Below are positions 1 through 9,104 of a DNA stretch of 56,139 nucleotides, in pieces; position 1 is the first letter of the stretch, and each line of letters starts with the position of its first letter. Source of the DNA: an uncultured SAR86 cluster bacterium (lineage in GTDB: Bacteria; Pseudomonadota; Gammaproteobacteria; Magnimaribacterales; Magnimaribacteraceae); assembly GCA_902605935.1 (NCBI GenBank), contig CACLEI010000005.1, positions 1-56,139 on the forward strand, given 5' to 3'. The notes beneath the pieces are model-generated. The model searched no databases, was not told where the DNA came from, and was given only the letters and a program-made list of their open reading frames with translations. Made by a program: the position numbers and the translations under genes.

Positions 1-1
1 C

Positions 2-601
2 ATATCCCCTATGTTTGGAGGACAGGCAGTAAGAAAAGATGGGAGGCCTTTAGAAAGAGATCCTGAAAAAAGTTTTTCAAAAGCCCACTATGAACAACAT
101 ACATCTGGAAAAGGTATTATTAAAATAAATGGTGAAGAATGGACTATCGATGGCTTAGGCCTTAGAGATAAAAGCTGGGGTCCTAGATATTGGCAAGCAA
201 TTGAATGGTATAGATGGTTAACGATTAATATAAATGATGAGATAGGATTTATGTTTAGTATTGTTCACCAGAGCGAAGATTCTGAAAGAAGAGGAGGGAT
301 AGTTCTTAAAGATGGCAAATATGAGATTGTTAAGGACTGCAAAATAGAGACTGAATATGATGATGATCATTTTCAAAAGACTTTTACGGCTTGGGCAGAA
401 ACTGATGAAAGTGAATATGAGGTTGAAGGTAAAGTTATCTCTTTGATTCCCCTCAGAAATAGAAGAAACACTCCTGCAGGAGATAGCCTTGTGACAAGAA
501 TTACCGAAGGGATGACTCAGTACACATACAAAGGTATTGTTGGCTATGGTATGTCTGAATATTTAGATCAAGTAATTGATGGTAAGCCTATTGGACCATG
601 A
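2..601 (+). CDS. AttH/CrtC-like (DUF7064-type) protein, 5' end cut by window
   Basis: The open frame runs through the first base of the window with no stop, so the true start lies upstream and about 200 C-terminal residues are present. The stretch GLRDKSWGPRYW followed by alternating beta-strand segments resembles the C-terminal half of the lipocalin-like AttH/CrtC fold proteins (DUF7064/7065). These are common in marine and actinobacterial genomes and usually have no assigned reaction. I see no signal peptide in the visible part. The stop codon overlaps the next start as ATGA, which suggests translational coupling to the flavin oxidoreductase downstream. The family call rests on motif memory and no catalytic residues can be named. 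Confidence 0.6.
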   Translation: MSPMFGGQAVRKDGRPLERDPEKSFSKAHYEQHTSGKGIIKINGEEWTIDGLGLRDKSWGPRYWQAIEWYRWLTININDEIGFMFSIVHQSEDSERRGGIVLKDGKYEIVKDCKIETEYDDDHFQKTFTAWAETDESEYEVEGKVISLIPLRNRRNTPAGDSLVTRITEGMTQYTYKGIVGYGMSEYLDQVIDGKPIGP

Positions 602-1584
602 AGATAAGTGTAGTTGACCAATCTCCTATTTTTTCTAATTCAAGTGCAGATCAAGCAATTAAAGACACTAGAGAGTTAGCTAAATATTGTGATTCTTTGG
701 GATTGAACCGATTTTGGTTAGCTGAGCATCACGGGTCTTCTTCATTTGCTGGATGCTCACCTGAGATATTAATACCTAGTCTGGCATCAGAAACAGAATC
801 GATTCGCATAGGCTCAGGAGGGGTTATGCTTATGCACTATAGTCCCTACAAAGTAGCAGAAAATTTTCGACTTTTAGAATCATTATTTCCAAATAGAATT
901 GATTTAGGTCTTGGAAGGGCGCCAGGAAGCGATGCTTACCAGGCAGGTGCGCTTGCTTATGGTTCAAAGACAACTGGACCAGAATTTTTTCCGACAAAGA
1001 TGAATGATTTAAAATCCTTTCTAGAAGGAAGTGTTTCATCTACAAAATCTTTCGAGTCAGTTAACGTTACTCCGGGACTAGGTGAATTGCCCGAAGTTTG
1101 GCTATTGGTATCCTCAAGACAGGGGGCGGAATATGCTGCCCATTTTGGTCTACCTATGGCACTGGCATATTTTATAGATCCTTCATGCATAGACCTCGCA
1201 GATGTATATCGAGATAACTTTCAGTCATCCATTTTTGCAGATAAACCAAAAATAAGTGTTGGCGTATTTTCCATCTGTGCTGATACTGACAAGGAAGCAG
1301 AAGAATTATCTTTAAGCGCAGCTGCATGGAGACTAAATTCTCAAAAAGGAATTTTTGGAACATTCCCAACTTTGGAAGAGGCAAAGGACTCTATTAATGG
1401 CGATCTTTTGGGAACAAATGATAATAGAACATTTGTAGGTACTGCACAGACTATAAGAGAGAAGCTTCAACCAATTTTGAACAAAGTTGAACCTGAAGAA
1501 TTAAAAATCATCACTATATGTGAACCCTTTTCTGCCAGAGTAAGATCCTATGATCTAATTAAACAATCATTTGCTCTTAACTAA
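598..1584 (+). CDS. Luciferase-like (LLM class) flavin-dependent oxidoreductase
   Basis: This is a 328-residue TIM-barrel protein of the bacterial-luciferase superfamily. The N-terminus (KISVVDQSPIF), the WLAEHH segment near residue 41, SGGVMLMHYSPYKVAENFRL around residues 75-95 and the RIDLGLGRAPG segment are typical of the MsnO8/YhbW-type branch. These enzymes use FMNH2 or F420 and O2 to oxidise diverse substrates; the substrate here cannot be read from sequence. The length matches the family. It starts in an ATGA overlap with the preceding gene and is followed 19 bases later by the transporter gene, so the three probably share a transcript. Confidence 0.88.
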   Translation: MKISVVDQSPIFSNSSADQAIKDTRELAKYCDSLGLNRFWLAEHHGSSSFAGCSPEILIPSLASETESIRIGSGGVMLMHYSPYKVAENFRLLESLFPNRIDLGLGRAPGSDAYQAGALAYGSKTTGPEFFPTKMNDLKSFLEGSVSSTKSFESVNVTPGLGELPEVWLLVSSRQGAEYAAHFGLPMALAYFIDPSCIDLADVYRDNFQSSIFADKPKISVGVFSICADTDKEAEELSLSAAAWRLNSQKGIFGTFPTLEEAKDSINGDLLGTNDNRTFVGTAQTIREKLQPILNKVEPEELKIITICEPFSARVRSYDLIKQSFALN

Positions 1585-1603
1585 CTCAATAAATTTAATA
1601 TAA

Positions 1604-2839
1604 ATGGAATTATTTAAATCTCGTCTTTTGAGTGAAGGCAGTATTTGGCATATAGGGAGTCTTAGCGCAGTCTATTTATCTCAAGGACTTTCTGGAGGTA
1701 CTCTATTTGCCTTAACAACCTATCTTGTATCTATCGGTGCTTCCGTAAAAGATATCTCATTATTGTTATCTATAACAATGGTTCCGTGGACACTTAAAGT
1801 ATTTCTCGGGCCAATTATTGATTCATTTACTTTAAGTAGATTCGGTAGAAGAAGATTTTGGATACTGATCAGTCAGGTTGCAATGATGTTAGCTGTCTCA
1901 CCTTTAATCTTTATTGAGGTGACACAAGTTAACTTCATCCTTATAAGTTTATTGACGCTTCACAACACGTTTGTAGCAATATCAGATATTGCTATAGATG
2001 CCCTTGCTGCAGATAGTTTGCGTAAAGATCAAATGGCTAATGCAAATGGTTTCATGTGGGGGAGCAAGACCTTAGGTAGAGGTTTTGGGATGGCTTTGGC
2101 CACTTCTATTTTTTATGGGTATGGAGTTAATGAAGGATTCTTAGTCTTGATTTTACTGATGTCCTTAGCTTTCCTATTTCCGATTTTTTCAAAGGAGCTT
2201 TCCCATAAGGCTGGGCAGCAAGAGCAGTCCTATAAAGATCGACTTACACTTAATGAATTACTTAAAGGAGTTAGCCAAAGCTTATTAAATAGAAGTGCAT
2301 TTGCAGCAATAACATTTATGCTTTTCTCAAACATCGGATATGGAATATTTGATGTAATTTACAACGAATTCTATATTAAAGTTCTGGGTTGGACTGGAGA
2401 GGATATAGGCTCTTTGCGGCCCTATGGCATGTGGTTAGGAGGATTGATAGGTTTATCTGCAGGTTTATTAACTATCTATATTTCAAAAAGATTTCTTCTA
2501 CTATTTTTTATTACCGGACAAGCTTTTATCTTTCTCGCGGTAAGTAGTTTTAGTGCTGAGACTTCTGATCTGATTTCATCAATAGCTATCATTGGTGTAG
2601 ATGCAGTTGACGCAGGATGGTCAGTTTTAATATTTTCTATTTTAATGGCACTTTGTACTTCAAATACCAGCGCGACTAACTTTGGGATTTTTATGGGTTT
2701 TGGGAATATATCCATGTTGATAGGAAACAACATCGCTCCCCTAGTTTTAGGTTCAGGAGATTATGGCTTTGCTTTTATAATTGCTGCTTTAACGCTAATT
2801 CCTTGTTGGCTTTGTGGTTACTATTTAACTAAGACTTAA
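1604..2839 (+). CDS. AmpG-like MFS transporter
   Basis: This is a 411-residue inner-membrane protein with about twelve hydrophobic segments. The loop between segments 2 and 3 reads RFGRRRFWILI, the basic loop typical of major facilitator proteins, and the arrangement DIAIDALAAD in segment 4 resembles the AmpG/PucC-like group. AmpG proteins import muropeptides in enteric bacteria, but many distant members move other solutes, so the substrate is unknown. There is no clear Shine-Dalgarno sequence before the ATG. The 3' end overlaps the stop region of the convergent permease gene by four bases. Confidence 0.85.
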   Translation: MELFKSRLLSEGSIWHIGSLSAVYLSQGLSGGTLFALTTYLVSIGASVKDISLLLSITMVPWTLKVFLGPIIDSFTLSRFGRRRFWILISQVAMMLAVSPLIFIEVTQVNFILISLLTLHNTFVAISDIAIDALAADSLRKDQMANANGFMWGSKTLGRGFGMALATSIFYGYGVNEGFLVLILLMSLAFLFPIFSKELSHKAGQQEQSYKDRLTLNELLKGVSQSLLNRSAFAAITFMLFSNIGYGIFDVIYNEFYIKVLGWTGEDIGSLRPYGMWLGGLIGLSAGLLTIYISKRFLLLFFITGQAFIFLAVSSFSAETSDLISSIAIIGVDAVDAGWSVLIFSILMALCTSNTSATNFGIFMGFGNISMLIGNNIAPLVLGSGDYGFAFIIAALTLIPCWLCGYYLTKT

Positions 2840-5130
2840 TCAAATTTTCTTTTATCAAATCTTACAAGTAGATTTGGGAATAGAAAGAAATCAATAATTA
2901 GCGCGAAAACAAAAGCGAGTATAGAAAACTGGGCAAAATTATGCATTGGAAGAAAGCTTACAAGATGCAGAACTGAGAAGCCTAGAGCTAGAATGACTGT
3001 CATAGCTATTAAAGCAAAGCCAACCGCCTCAAAGGCATATAGCACTGCATCTTCTGGACTCTTATTCAGTTCTTGCCTTGCTAAATCATATTTACTGAGA
3101 AGGTGCACTGTGAAGTCAACGATGATACCTAAAGTAGAACCCATTCCAACTGCGACCATGAAATCTATTTGACCATCTATGATTGCCCAGATACCGAAAG
3201 CACTCACAATTGGAAGGATATTAGGAAAAGATGAAAGAAATCCAAAATAAGCTGATCTAAAGAAAAATCCTATTACAGTTATGATTAAGGCCATACCTAT
3301 AGTCACACCAATCAATAAAGAGTTCACTACGGCTTCCATCAAGTAGACAAAAATAACTCTGAATCCAGCAGGCTTTGAAATCGTACTTTCAAGATTGTTA
3401 TCCTTAAGATATGTAGAAACCTTTTTATCAAATACAAGATATTCTTTAGAGGTCATTTCTCTTAATGTTGCAGCTATCCTAGTAGAGCCTCTATCTTGGC
3501 TTATCGAGGTATTAAGATCCAGCCCCATAGGAAGAGACATTTCATAGAAGAAGAGGTATTGAGAGGATAACTCTTGATCTTCAGGTATAACTTTCATCTC
3601 TAAATCATCTCCATGCATGCTTTTGTTGAGTGATTTCATTGTTCTTGCTAGAGATGTAACATGAGTAACTTCATTTTGTCTCTCTAGCCACATGGAAAAA
3701 TTATCAAGGCTTTCAAGAAATTCTGGATTTGAAACACTGCCATTATCAGACGTAGCCTTGAAACTAATGGGGAAGCTTGCTCCAAGCTTTTTATCTAGCC
3801 ATAAAACATCGGGTCCATAGCTAGTGTATTTCTCTGAATACATTTGAGTAGGATTCATATCTAACTTATTCATAGGAATTAATAAAATCATTAGTAAGCT
3901 AGACAAAGGAATTATCAAAAGAAAAGCCTTTTTATTTGACAGACTAAAAATTGCAATCTTTCTAGACAAGTTAACTTGTTGTTGAGTTGATGTCGGAATT
4001 TTTACGTTTAAAAATGATATGAGAGGAGCGATAAAAAAGATTGTGTAAAAGAATGCAAATAAAACACCAATAGAAATGCCATTACCGAGATCCCTTAAAG
4101 GCTCCACATCAAGAGCATTGAATGACAAAAATCCAATACAAGTAGTAACTGTAGTCAGAAAAAGAGGTTGAAGATTCAATTCTAAACTTTTTATCATTGA
4201 GTTTTTACTAGTTTCTCCTCTGTTGCGTTCCTGAAAATAGATCGCAAAAAGATGAATGCAGTCAGCTAGTGCAAGGGTAATAATTAAAACTGGGTAAGTA
4301 ATTACCATTTGATTAAGCGCATTACCCAAAAGACCGACTGAACCGAAGGTTGATCCAATTGTGAGGATGATGACTCCAAAGGTCGAAAAAACTGCAGCAA
4401 GACTCCTTAGTACAAATAATATAGACAAGAAAATAACTAAAAACATTAGACTCATGACCGGTGGTATTTCTGCCTCAAGCATTTTTGGATCCATATATTC
4501 CTGATAAGGATTGCCTAATATTCTTATGTCTAGTTCAGGATTTTCTTTCTTAGCCTTATCAAGATATTCCAGAACATAATCAATAGTCACTTCTAGGTTT
4601 GCCTCCTTATTGGGCTGAGGGGGATCTATAACTAGGTTTATGATTGAAGTCCTCTTATCTTTAGAGATTACCGAGCCATATATAGCTTCCTCGCCTTCTA
4701 CTAATAAGGATTTTTCCTTTATTTCCTGATCGGTTAGAAGAAGAGCATTTTCAATGAAAGGCTCTACTAATAAATCATCATCAACTGATCGAACATAAGA
4801 AAAGTTTGTAAGGCTATCGACCCTTACTGAAAATGGAGTCGTCCATGACAATTCAGTAAGTTTTTCTATTACATTTAAAGTTTCTTTCTTGAAAATTGTC
4901 TCTTTCCCTCCACTTATCGCGATAATTAAACTATCAGTTGGAAGAAACGTATCATCTATATCTTCCATTAACTCGGTAGCAGGATGTCCTTTCGGGAAAA
5001 ATGTTTCTAAATCAGGATTGAATGTTAATTTAGATAGACCCTGAGATAATCCTAAGAATAATGCGATGCAAAGAACTATTGATAATTTCCTATATTCGAT
5101 TATCAATCTAGCTAACACCTTTTTATTCAT
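2836..5130 (-). CDS. RND/MMPL superfamily exporter permease
   Basis: This is a 764-residue membrane protein with the layout of single-chain RND permeases of the MMPL/COG1033 type. One N-terminal membrane helix is followed by a large periplasmic domain (about residues 45-220), a cluster of helices (about 220-390), a second periplasmic domain (about 410-590) and a final helix cluster. The motif DCIHLFAIYFQERNRGE after a helix is typical of this group. Such proteins move lipids or other hydrophobic molecules across or out of the inner membrane. It is the last gene of a minus-strand run, five bases after the barrel-like protein gene, and probably works with it and the LolA-like protein. The cargo is unknown. 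Confidence 0.88.
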   Translation of the reverse strand: MNKKVLARLIIEYRKLSIVLCIALFLGLSQGLSKLTFNPDLETFFPKGHPATELMEDIDDTFLPTDSLIIAISGGKETIFKKETLNVIEKLTELSWTTPFSVRVDSLTNFSYVRSVDDDLLVEPFIENALLLTDQEIKEKSLLVEGEEAIYGSVISKDKRTSIINLVIDPPQPNKEANLEVTIDYVLEYLDKAKKENPELDIRILGNPYQEYMDPKMLEAEIPPVMSLMFLVIFLSILFVLRSLAAVFSTFGVIILTIGSTFGSVGLLGNALNQMVITYPVLIITLALADCIHLFAIYFQERNRGETSKNSMIKSLELNLQPLFLTTVTTCIGFLSFNALDVEPLRDLGNGISIGVLFAFFYTIFFIAPLISFLNVKIPTSTQQQVNLSRKIAIFSLSNKKAFLLIIPLSSLLMILLIPMNKLDMNPTQMYSEKYTSYGPDVLWLDKKLGASFPISFKATSDNGSVSNPEFLESLDNFSMWLERQNEVTHVTSLARTMKSLNKSMHGDDLEMKVIPEDQELSSQYLFFYEMSLPMGLDLNTSISQDRGSTRIAATLREMTSKEYLVFDKKVSTYLKDNNLESTISKPAGFRVIFVYLMEAVVNSLLIGVTIGMALIITVIGFFFRSAYFGFLSSFPNILPIVSAFGIWAIIDGQIDFMVAVGMGSTLGIIVDFTVHLLSKYDLARQELNKSPEDAVLYAFEAVGFALIAMTVILALGFSVLHLVSFLPMHNFAQFSILAFVFALIIDFFLFPNLLVRFDKRKFD

Positions 5131-5135
5131 ACCTA

Positions 5136-6302
5136 TTAATCACCCATGTAATATATAAGTTCAAATCTCAAGAAATCGTCCTCTTTATAAGCCTGAAAAA
5201 GTTTGAATTCTTCATTATCCTCATTTGTATCATCGAAATAAAATCCTTCAATAGATATGGAACAACATATGCCCAACCTTCTAGATGCTTCCAATAGAAA
5301 TCCTAGTTCTTCGGATTTTTCATCATAGATTATCCCCGATAATATTTGAGTATCGGATGTATCATTAATTGTAAGTCTTGTACCTATTACTGCTGGCGAG
5401 CTTGGGAGTCGATCATCATGATTTGCCTCTACAATCCATCCTAGATCAAGTCTAGAACCAAAAATACCCACTTGCGTGTACTCAAAACCATATGTTGCAG
5501 CTGTAAATCTATCCTCCTGACCGGACCTAGAGATAATTTCTGATTTAATAGCAAAGCCTCCCAATAAATATTGGAATTCAAATCCCGTTTGATCAATCAC
5601 CTCATAAAGAGGAACTAACTCTTTCAGATTTTCATTCGTTAGAATAAACCTAGGTTCTCTTGAAGTTCCAGAAAAGTGAGAAATTGCTACTTCCAGTTGA
5701 TCAAAATAATTGCTCCACCTAAAGGCAAAATCCATTCTTTTATTTTTTGCAGCGGATAAGTAATGAGGTCTATCAGTATCAACGATCATCGGCTGTCTGA
5801 GTCTTCCGTCATAACCTGAGAAAGTCCTTTCCCGAAAACCAAGCAAAGCATAGAAATCTATTAGGCCCCAATTTTCTTCGAATGACACCTTAACCATAGG
5901 TTGACCGAGTTTATCCTCGCCATCTAAACTTTCAACAGCATCAGTTTGATTGATTATATCTACTCTATGAGTTGTTTCTGTTACACCCCAAAATTCTTTA
6001 CTTACCCCATATTTGATTTCTTTATCTTCTAGAATGTTGATTAGGTATAGCTCTTGTATGTCGACTAAGTTTCTCTCGGTGTCTATATTGTCTTTCCTTA
6101 ACTTTGGTTTAAAGTGGAAAATGGAATCTTCGTTCTCATGAAATATTTCAGGTGATAATGTGAATGAGGAATGATTTTTTTCTTGTCCTTGAAGGCCAGA
6201 ATTAAAGAAATATCTATTATCAAAAGAGTACTCTCCAATAATCTCTGCGTGAAGGGCAGGGCATAGGAAAGCAATAAATACTCCGAGAAATTTATAAGAC
6301 AT
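5136..6302 (-). CDS. Probable outer-membrane beta-barrel protein of an MMPL/LolA-like cassette
   Basis: This 388-residue protein begins with a signal peptide (SYKFLGVFIAFLCPALHAE, cleavage expected after AHA-like HA near residue 19). The mature part is rich in alternating polar and aromatic residues, for example residues around FEENWGLIDFYALLGFRER and RLDLGWIVEAN, and ends in a strand with an aromatic Tyr near the C-terminus. This pattern fits a porin-like barrel. It lies directly between the LolA-like gene (stop and start codons abut) and the RND permease gene, so the three probably form one trans-envelope pathway. I do not recognise a named family with certainty. Confidence 0.65.
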   Translation of the reverse strand: MSYKFLGVFIAFLCPALHAEIIGEYSFDNRYFFNSGLQGQEKNHSSFTLSPEIFHENEDSIFHFKPKLRKDNIDTERNLVDIQELYLINILEDKEIKYGVSKEFWGVTETTHRVDIINQTDAVESLDGEDKLGQPMVKVSFEENWGLIDFYALLGFRERTFSGYDGRLRQPMIVDTDRPHYLSAAKNKRMDFAFRWSNYFDQLEVAISHFSGTSREPRFILTNENLKELVPLYEVIDQTGFEFQYLLGGFAIKSEIISRSGQEDRFTAATYGFEYTQVGIFGSRLDLGWIVEANHDDRLPSSPAVIGTRLTINDTSDTQILSGIIYDEKSEELGFLLEASRRLGICCSISIEGFYFDDTNEDNEEFKLFQAYKEDDFLRFELIYYMGD

Positions 6303-7091
6303 TTATCTAGATCTTTTAAGACTATTTTGGGTGAAATCTCTATCTGTAAAGCCACTATTAAGCTTCACATTCTCAAATAATAGGATAGAACTTTTTCCAT
6401 TTTGATGGTTAATCATTTCCACTTTATGCGGTTGCCAAAAGAAACCTTCATATAATTTATATTCTTCAAATTTTTGAGTTTTCAGATGAAAAGATTTTCG
6501 ATCAAAAAGATGTATCTTGTGAATTAGATAATTTTCTTGATCAATCCATACCAGTTGTTTTGTATATCCTGAATAAGGATCTAGTGGTGTTCTTTCAATA
6601 ATAAAGCATTTGAGGTTCAAATAATCCTCTTCTCCAATATATTTATATTCATATTTTTCCACTTCCTGGAAAGAGAAATCTTCAAAGGAGAACTCACTTC
6701 CTAAAAATGGGCCAGATTTATTTTTTGAGGCGATCCTCTTTACTCTTTTTAATGCAGGCAAATAAAGCCATTGATCATCTGATTTAACCTTGTGTGCATA
6801 AGACAAAATTGCAACTCCTTTAACATCTCTGGGACTTTCAAATATTGCTATTGATTTATCTCCATCTCCTGGAACCTCTAATCTTTTGAACCTTAATTTT
6901 CTTGTGACTACATCACCTTTTCTATTAATTAAGTTCATGGTCATATCTGATGAACTATCTATAAATCCACTATTATTTTGGTCACTGAGTATAGCAATCT
7001 CTAAGGCGTCATTAGCATAGGTAGGATTAGAAACGGAGAGGACTATTGCGGAGAATATAAAAATTTTTTTTCCAAGATTTACTAAAGACAT
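6303..7091 (-). CDS. Outer membrane lipoprotein-sorting (LolA-like) periplasmic protein
   Basis: The protein has an N-terminal signal sequence (ending SNPTYA) and a LolA/LppX-like body. The segment MTMNLINRKGDVVTRKLRFKR and the stretch DDQWLYLPALKRVKRI followed by FLGSEFSFEDF are hallmarks of the outer-membrane lipoprotein-sorting family that accompanies MMPL exporters. It likely carries a lipid or lipoprotein through the periplasm. I chose the ATG at 7091 over a GTG at 7112 because it begins a standard signal peptide and is preceded by an AAAGGAAA-like ribosome site; the GTG start would overlap the mmsB stop. It is the link gene between the valine genes and the envelope cassette. Confidence 0.82.
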   Translation of the reverse strand: MSLVNLGKKIFIFSAIVLSVSNPTYANDALEIAILSDQNNSGFIDSSSDMTMNLINRKGDVVTRKLRFKRLEVPGDGDKSIAIFESPRDVKGVAILSYAHKVKSDDQWLYLPALKRVKRIASKNKSGPFLGSEFSFEDFSFQEVEKYEYKYIGEEDYLNLKCFIIERTPLDPYSGYTKQLVWIDQENYLIHKIHLFDRKSFHLKTQKFEEYKLYEGFFWQPHKVEMINHQNGKSSILLFENVKLNSGFTDRDFTQNSLKRSR

Positions 7092-7111
7092 TATTTTCCT
7101 TTTATATGTCA

Positions 7112-7990
7112 CTAAAGATACTTTTTTTGAATGCTTGAGAAATCTAGTGTACCAAATCCATCATCCATCATCTCCTCATAAAGCTGCATAGCAAGTTTGC
7201 CCATAGGGGTAGTTGATTTTGATCCCAGAGCCAATTCTGATGCTAATTTAAGATCCTTAAGCATTAAGGAATTTAAGAATCCACCTGAATAATTCTCACT
7301 AGCAGGAGCTGTCTCCATGACTCCTGGATAGGGATTATATTTCTCAAGAGACCAATTTCCTCCTGAACTATTCTTCATGATTTCAGAGAGAACTACTGGA
7401 TCTAATCCATTATTAACGCCTAAAGCGAGAGTTTCGGCAGTGCCACACATATGGACAGCCAACAACATATTATTACAGAGCTTGGCAATCTGACCAGAAC
7501 CTGATTCACCTGCATAAAATATTTTATCTCCCATGATTTTAAAAAGACTTAAACCTTTCTCTAGATCGGCCTGGCTTCCACCTACAATAAATGTAAGATT
7601 ACCCAATTCAGCTCCCTTCACACCCCCCGACACTGGAGCATCAAGCATTGAAATGCCATGATTTTTAGCTATCGTTGAAATTTTCTTACTTATTCCAGGA
7701 CTGATAGTGGATGATTCAATAATAAGTGTTCGCTTATTAATAACTTCAAGCAAATTATCCTCTAAAAATATTTTTTCTACTGAACTACCGTTTGGTAGCA
7801 TTGTAATGAGAGCATCTATATCTTCTAAAACACCTTTAGAGTCTTGTTTAATCGACATTCCTAAATTTTCAGCATGTATGAGGGCTTTTTCAGATAAGTC
7901 AAATGCATTAACCTCGATTCCTGCCTTTGAAATATTATTAGCCATTGGCAGGCCCATATTCCCTAAACCTATAAAACCTATTTTTTTCAT
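7112..7990 (-). CDS. mmsB: 3-hydroxyisobutyrate dehydrogenase
   Basis: This 292-residue enzyme oxidises 3-hydroxyisobutyrate to methylmalonate semialdehyde with NAD+ in valine breakdown. The N-terminal Rossmann motif is GFIGLGNMGLPMA, the substrate-binding motif DAPVSGGVKGAELG lies near residue 116, and the catalytic Lys sits in GSGQIAKLCNNMLL near residue 165. The length is normal. The gene sits one base after the hydrolase gene that makes its substrate, in pathway order, and precedes the LolA-like gene. Confidence 0.95.
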   Translation of the reverse strand: MKKIGFIGLGNMGLPMANNISKAGIEVNAFDLSEKALIHAENLGMSIKQDSKGVLEDIDALITMLPNGSSVEKIFLEDNLLEVINKRTLIIESSTISPGISKKISTIAKNHGISMLDAPVSGGVKGAELGNLTFIVGGSQADLEKGLSLFKIMGDKIFYAGESGSGQIAKLCNNMLLAVHMCGTAETLALGVNNGLDPVVLSEIMKNSSGGNWSLEKYNPYPGVMETAPASENYSGGFLNSLMLKDLKLASELALGSKSTTPMGKLAMQLYEEMMDDGFGTLDFSSIQKKYL

Positions 7991-7991
7991 T

Positions 7992-9104
7992 TCAGAGATC
8001 CTCCAAAGGATTTTTATCCCAGGCTACATCAGTATGCCTATCAAGCCATTCTGACGGCACGTTTGATATTGAATCATATTTCCATTTAGCTTTATTATCT
8101 TTATCTATTATGAGTGCTCGGATACCTTCCTTAAAGTCACCCATCCTAGTTATTTGAATTGCCATATTAAGTTCAAATTGAAATACTTTTTTTAGATCTA
8201 AATGTGATGAATTCTGACACTGCAACCAAATCAGATGTGCAGATGTAGGACTCCCTCTCTTCAATGAATCTTTACCTTTCAAATACCATTCATCATTAGT
8301 TTTATTCGACATAATATTCTTAGCAACTTCATGAAGATTTGAAGCATTGGTAAGTGACTGAATGTTGCTTAATTCATCTTTGAGCTTGCTCTTCGGAAAA
8401 TTATTTAATTTATTTGTGTAACCATCTTGGTGAACAATTGATTTCAATATTTTTAAGTTATCCTTTTTCATGTCTTTCCACTCGATTTCTTGGATCTCTT
8501 GAAAAAATTTTTCTAAATCTTCTGAGCTTAAAGAACAATCTGTCAAATTACAAAAAAGGGTATCAGCAGTATTCAATTGAGTTGAAGTTAGCATGATATA
8601 AAGACCCAATCCTTCTGGTAAATCTTTTATTACAGATGTAAATCCTACATCTGGAAATAAACCAACACCAATTTCTGGCATTGCAAATTTTGTTCTTTCT
8701 GTAGAAATCTTAAAACTACTTCCAAACATCAAGCCCGCGCCACCACCCATTACAATACCGTCTATGATGGAAATTATAGGTTTGGGAAAATTATGAAGCT
8801 TATAATCTAGTCTATATTCAGACTCAAAAAACGTTTCTGCAAAAATTGGACCGTCGGCAGAACACATCGATTCATATAATGCTCTGATGTCACCTCCAGC
8901 ACAAAAGGCCTTATCCCCTGAACCGTCCAATATGATCATTTTTATTTGGGGATCAGCTTCCCATTTGTCTAATAGTTTTGATATCTCATTGACCATATTT
9001 AATGTTAATGAGTTTAATGTTTCAGGAGAGTTGAGAGTTATATGGCCGATTCTAGTATTATTTTGGCACTCAAGTATCTCTACTAATAATTCATCATTAG
9101 GCAT
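7992..9104 (-). CDS. 3-hydroxyisobutyryl-CoA hydrolase (HIBCH-type crotonase)
   Basis: This is a 370-residue crotonase-fold protein. The segment FCAGGDIRALYE (near residue 67) forms part of the CoA oxyanion hole, and GGGAGLMFGSSFKISTERT followed by FAMPEIGVGLFPDVG is characteristic of HIBYL-CoA hydrolases rather than hydratases; the extended C-terminus of about 100 residues also fits. It releases free 3-hydroxyisobutyrate from its CoA ester in valine catabolism. Its start overlaps the upstream hydratase gene by eight bases and its product feeds mmsB directly downstream. Confidence 0.9.
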   Translation of the reverse strand: MPNDELLVEILECQNNTRIGHITLNSPETLNSLTLNMVNEISKLLDKWEADPQIKMIILDGSGDKAFCAGGDIRALYESMCSADGPIFAETFFESEYRLDYKLHNFPKPIISIIDGIVMGGGAGLMFGSSFKISTERTKFAMPEIGVGLFPDVGFTSVIKDLPEGLGLYIMLTSTQLNTADTLFCNLTDCSLSSEDLEKFFQEIQEIEWKDMKKDNLKILKSIVHQDGYTNKLNNFPKSKLKDELSNIQSLTNASNLHEVAKNIMSNKTNDEWYLKGKDSLKRGSPTSAHLIWLQCQNSSHLDLKKVFQFELNMAIQITRMGDFKEGIRALIIDKDNKAKWKYDSISNVPSEWLDRHTDVAWDKNPLEDL

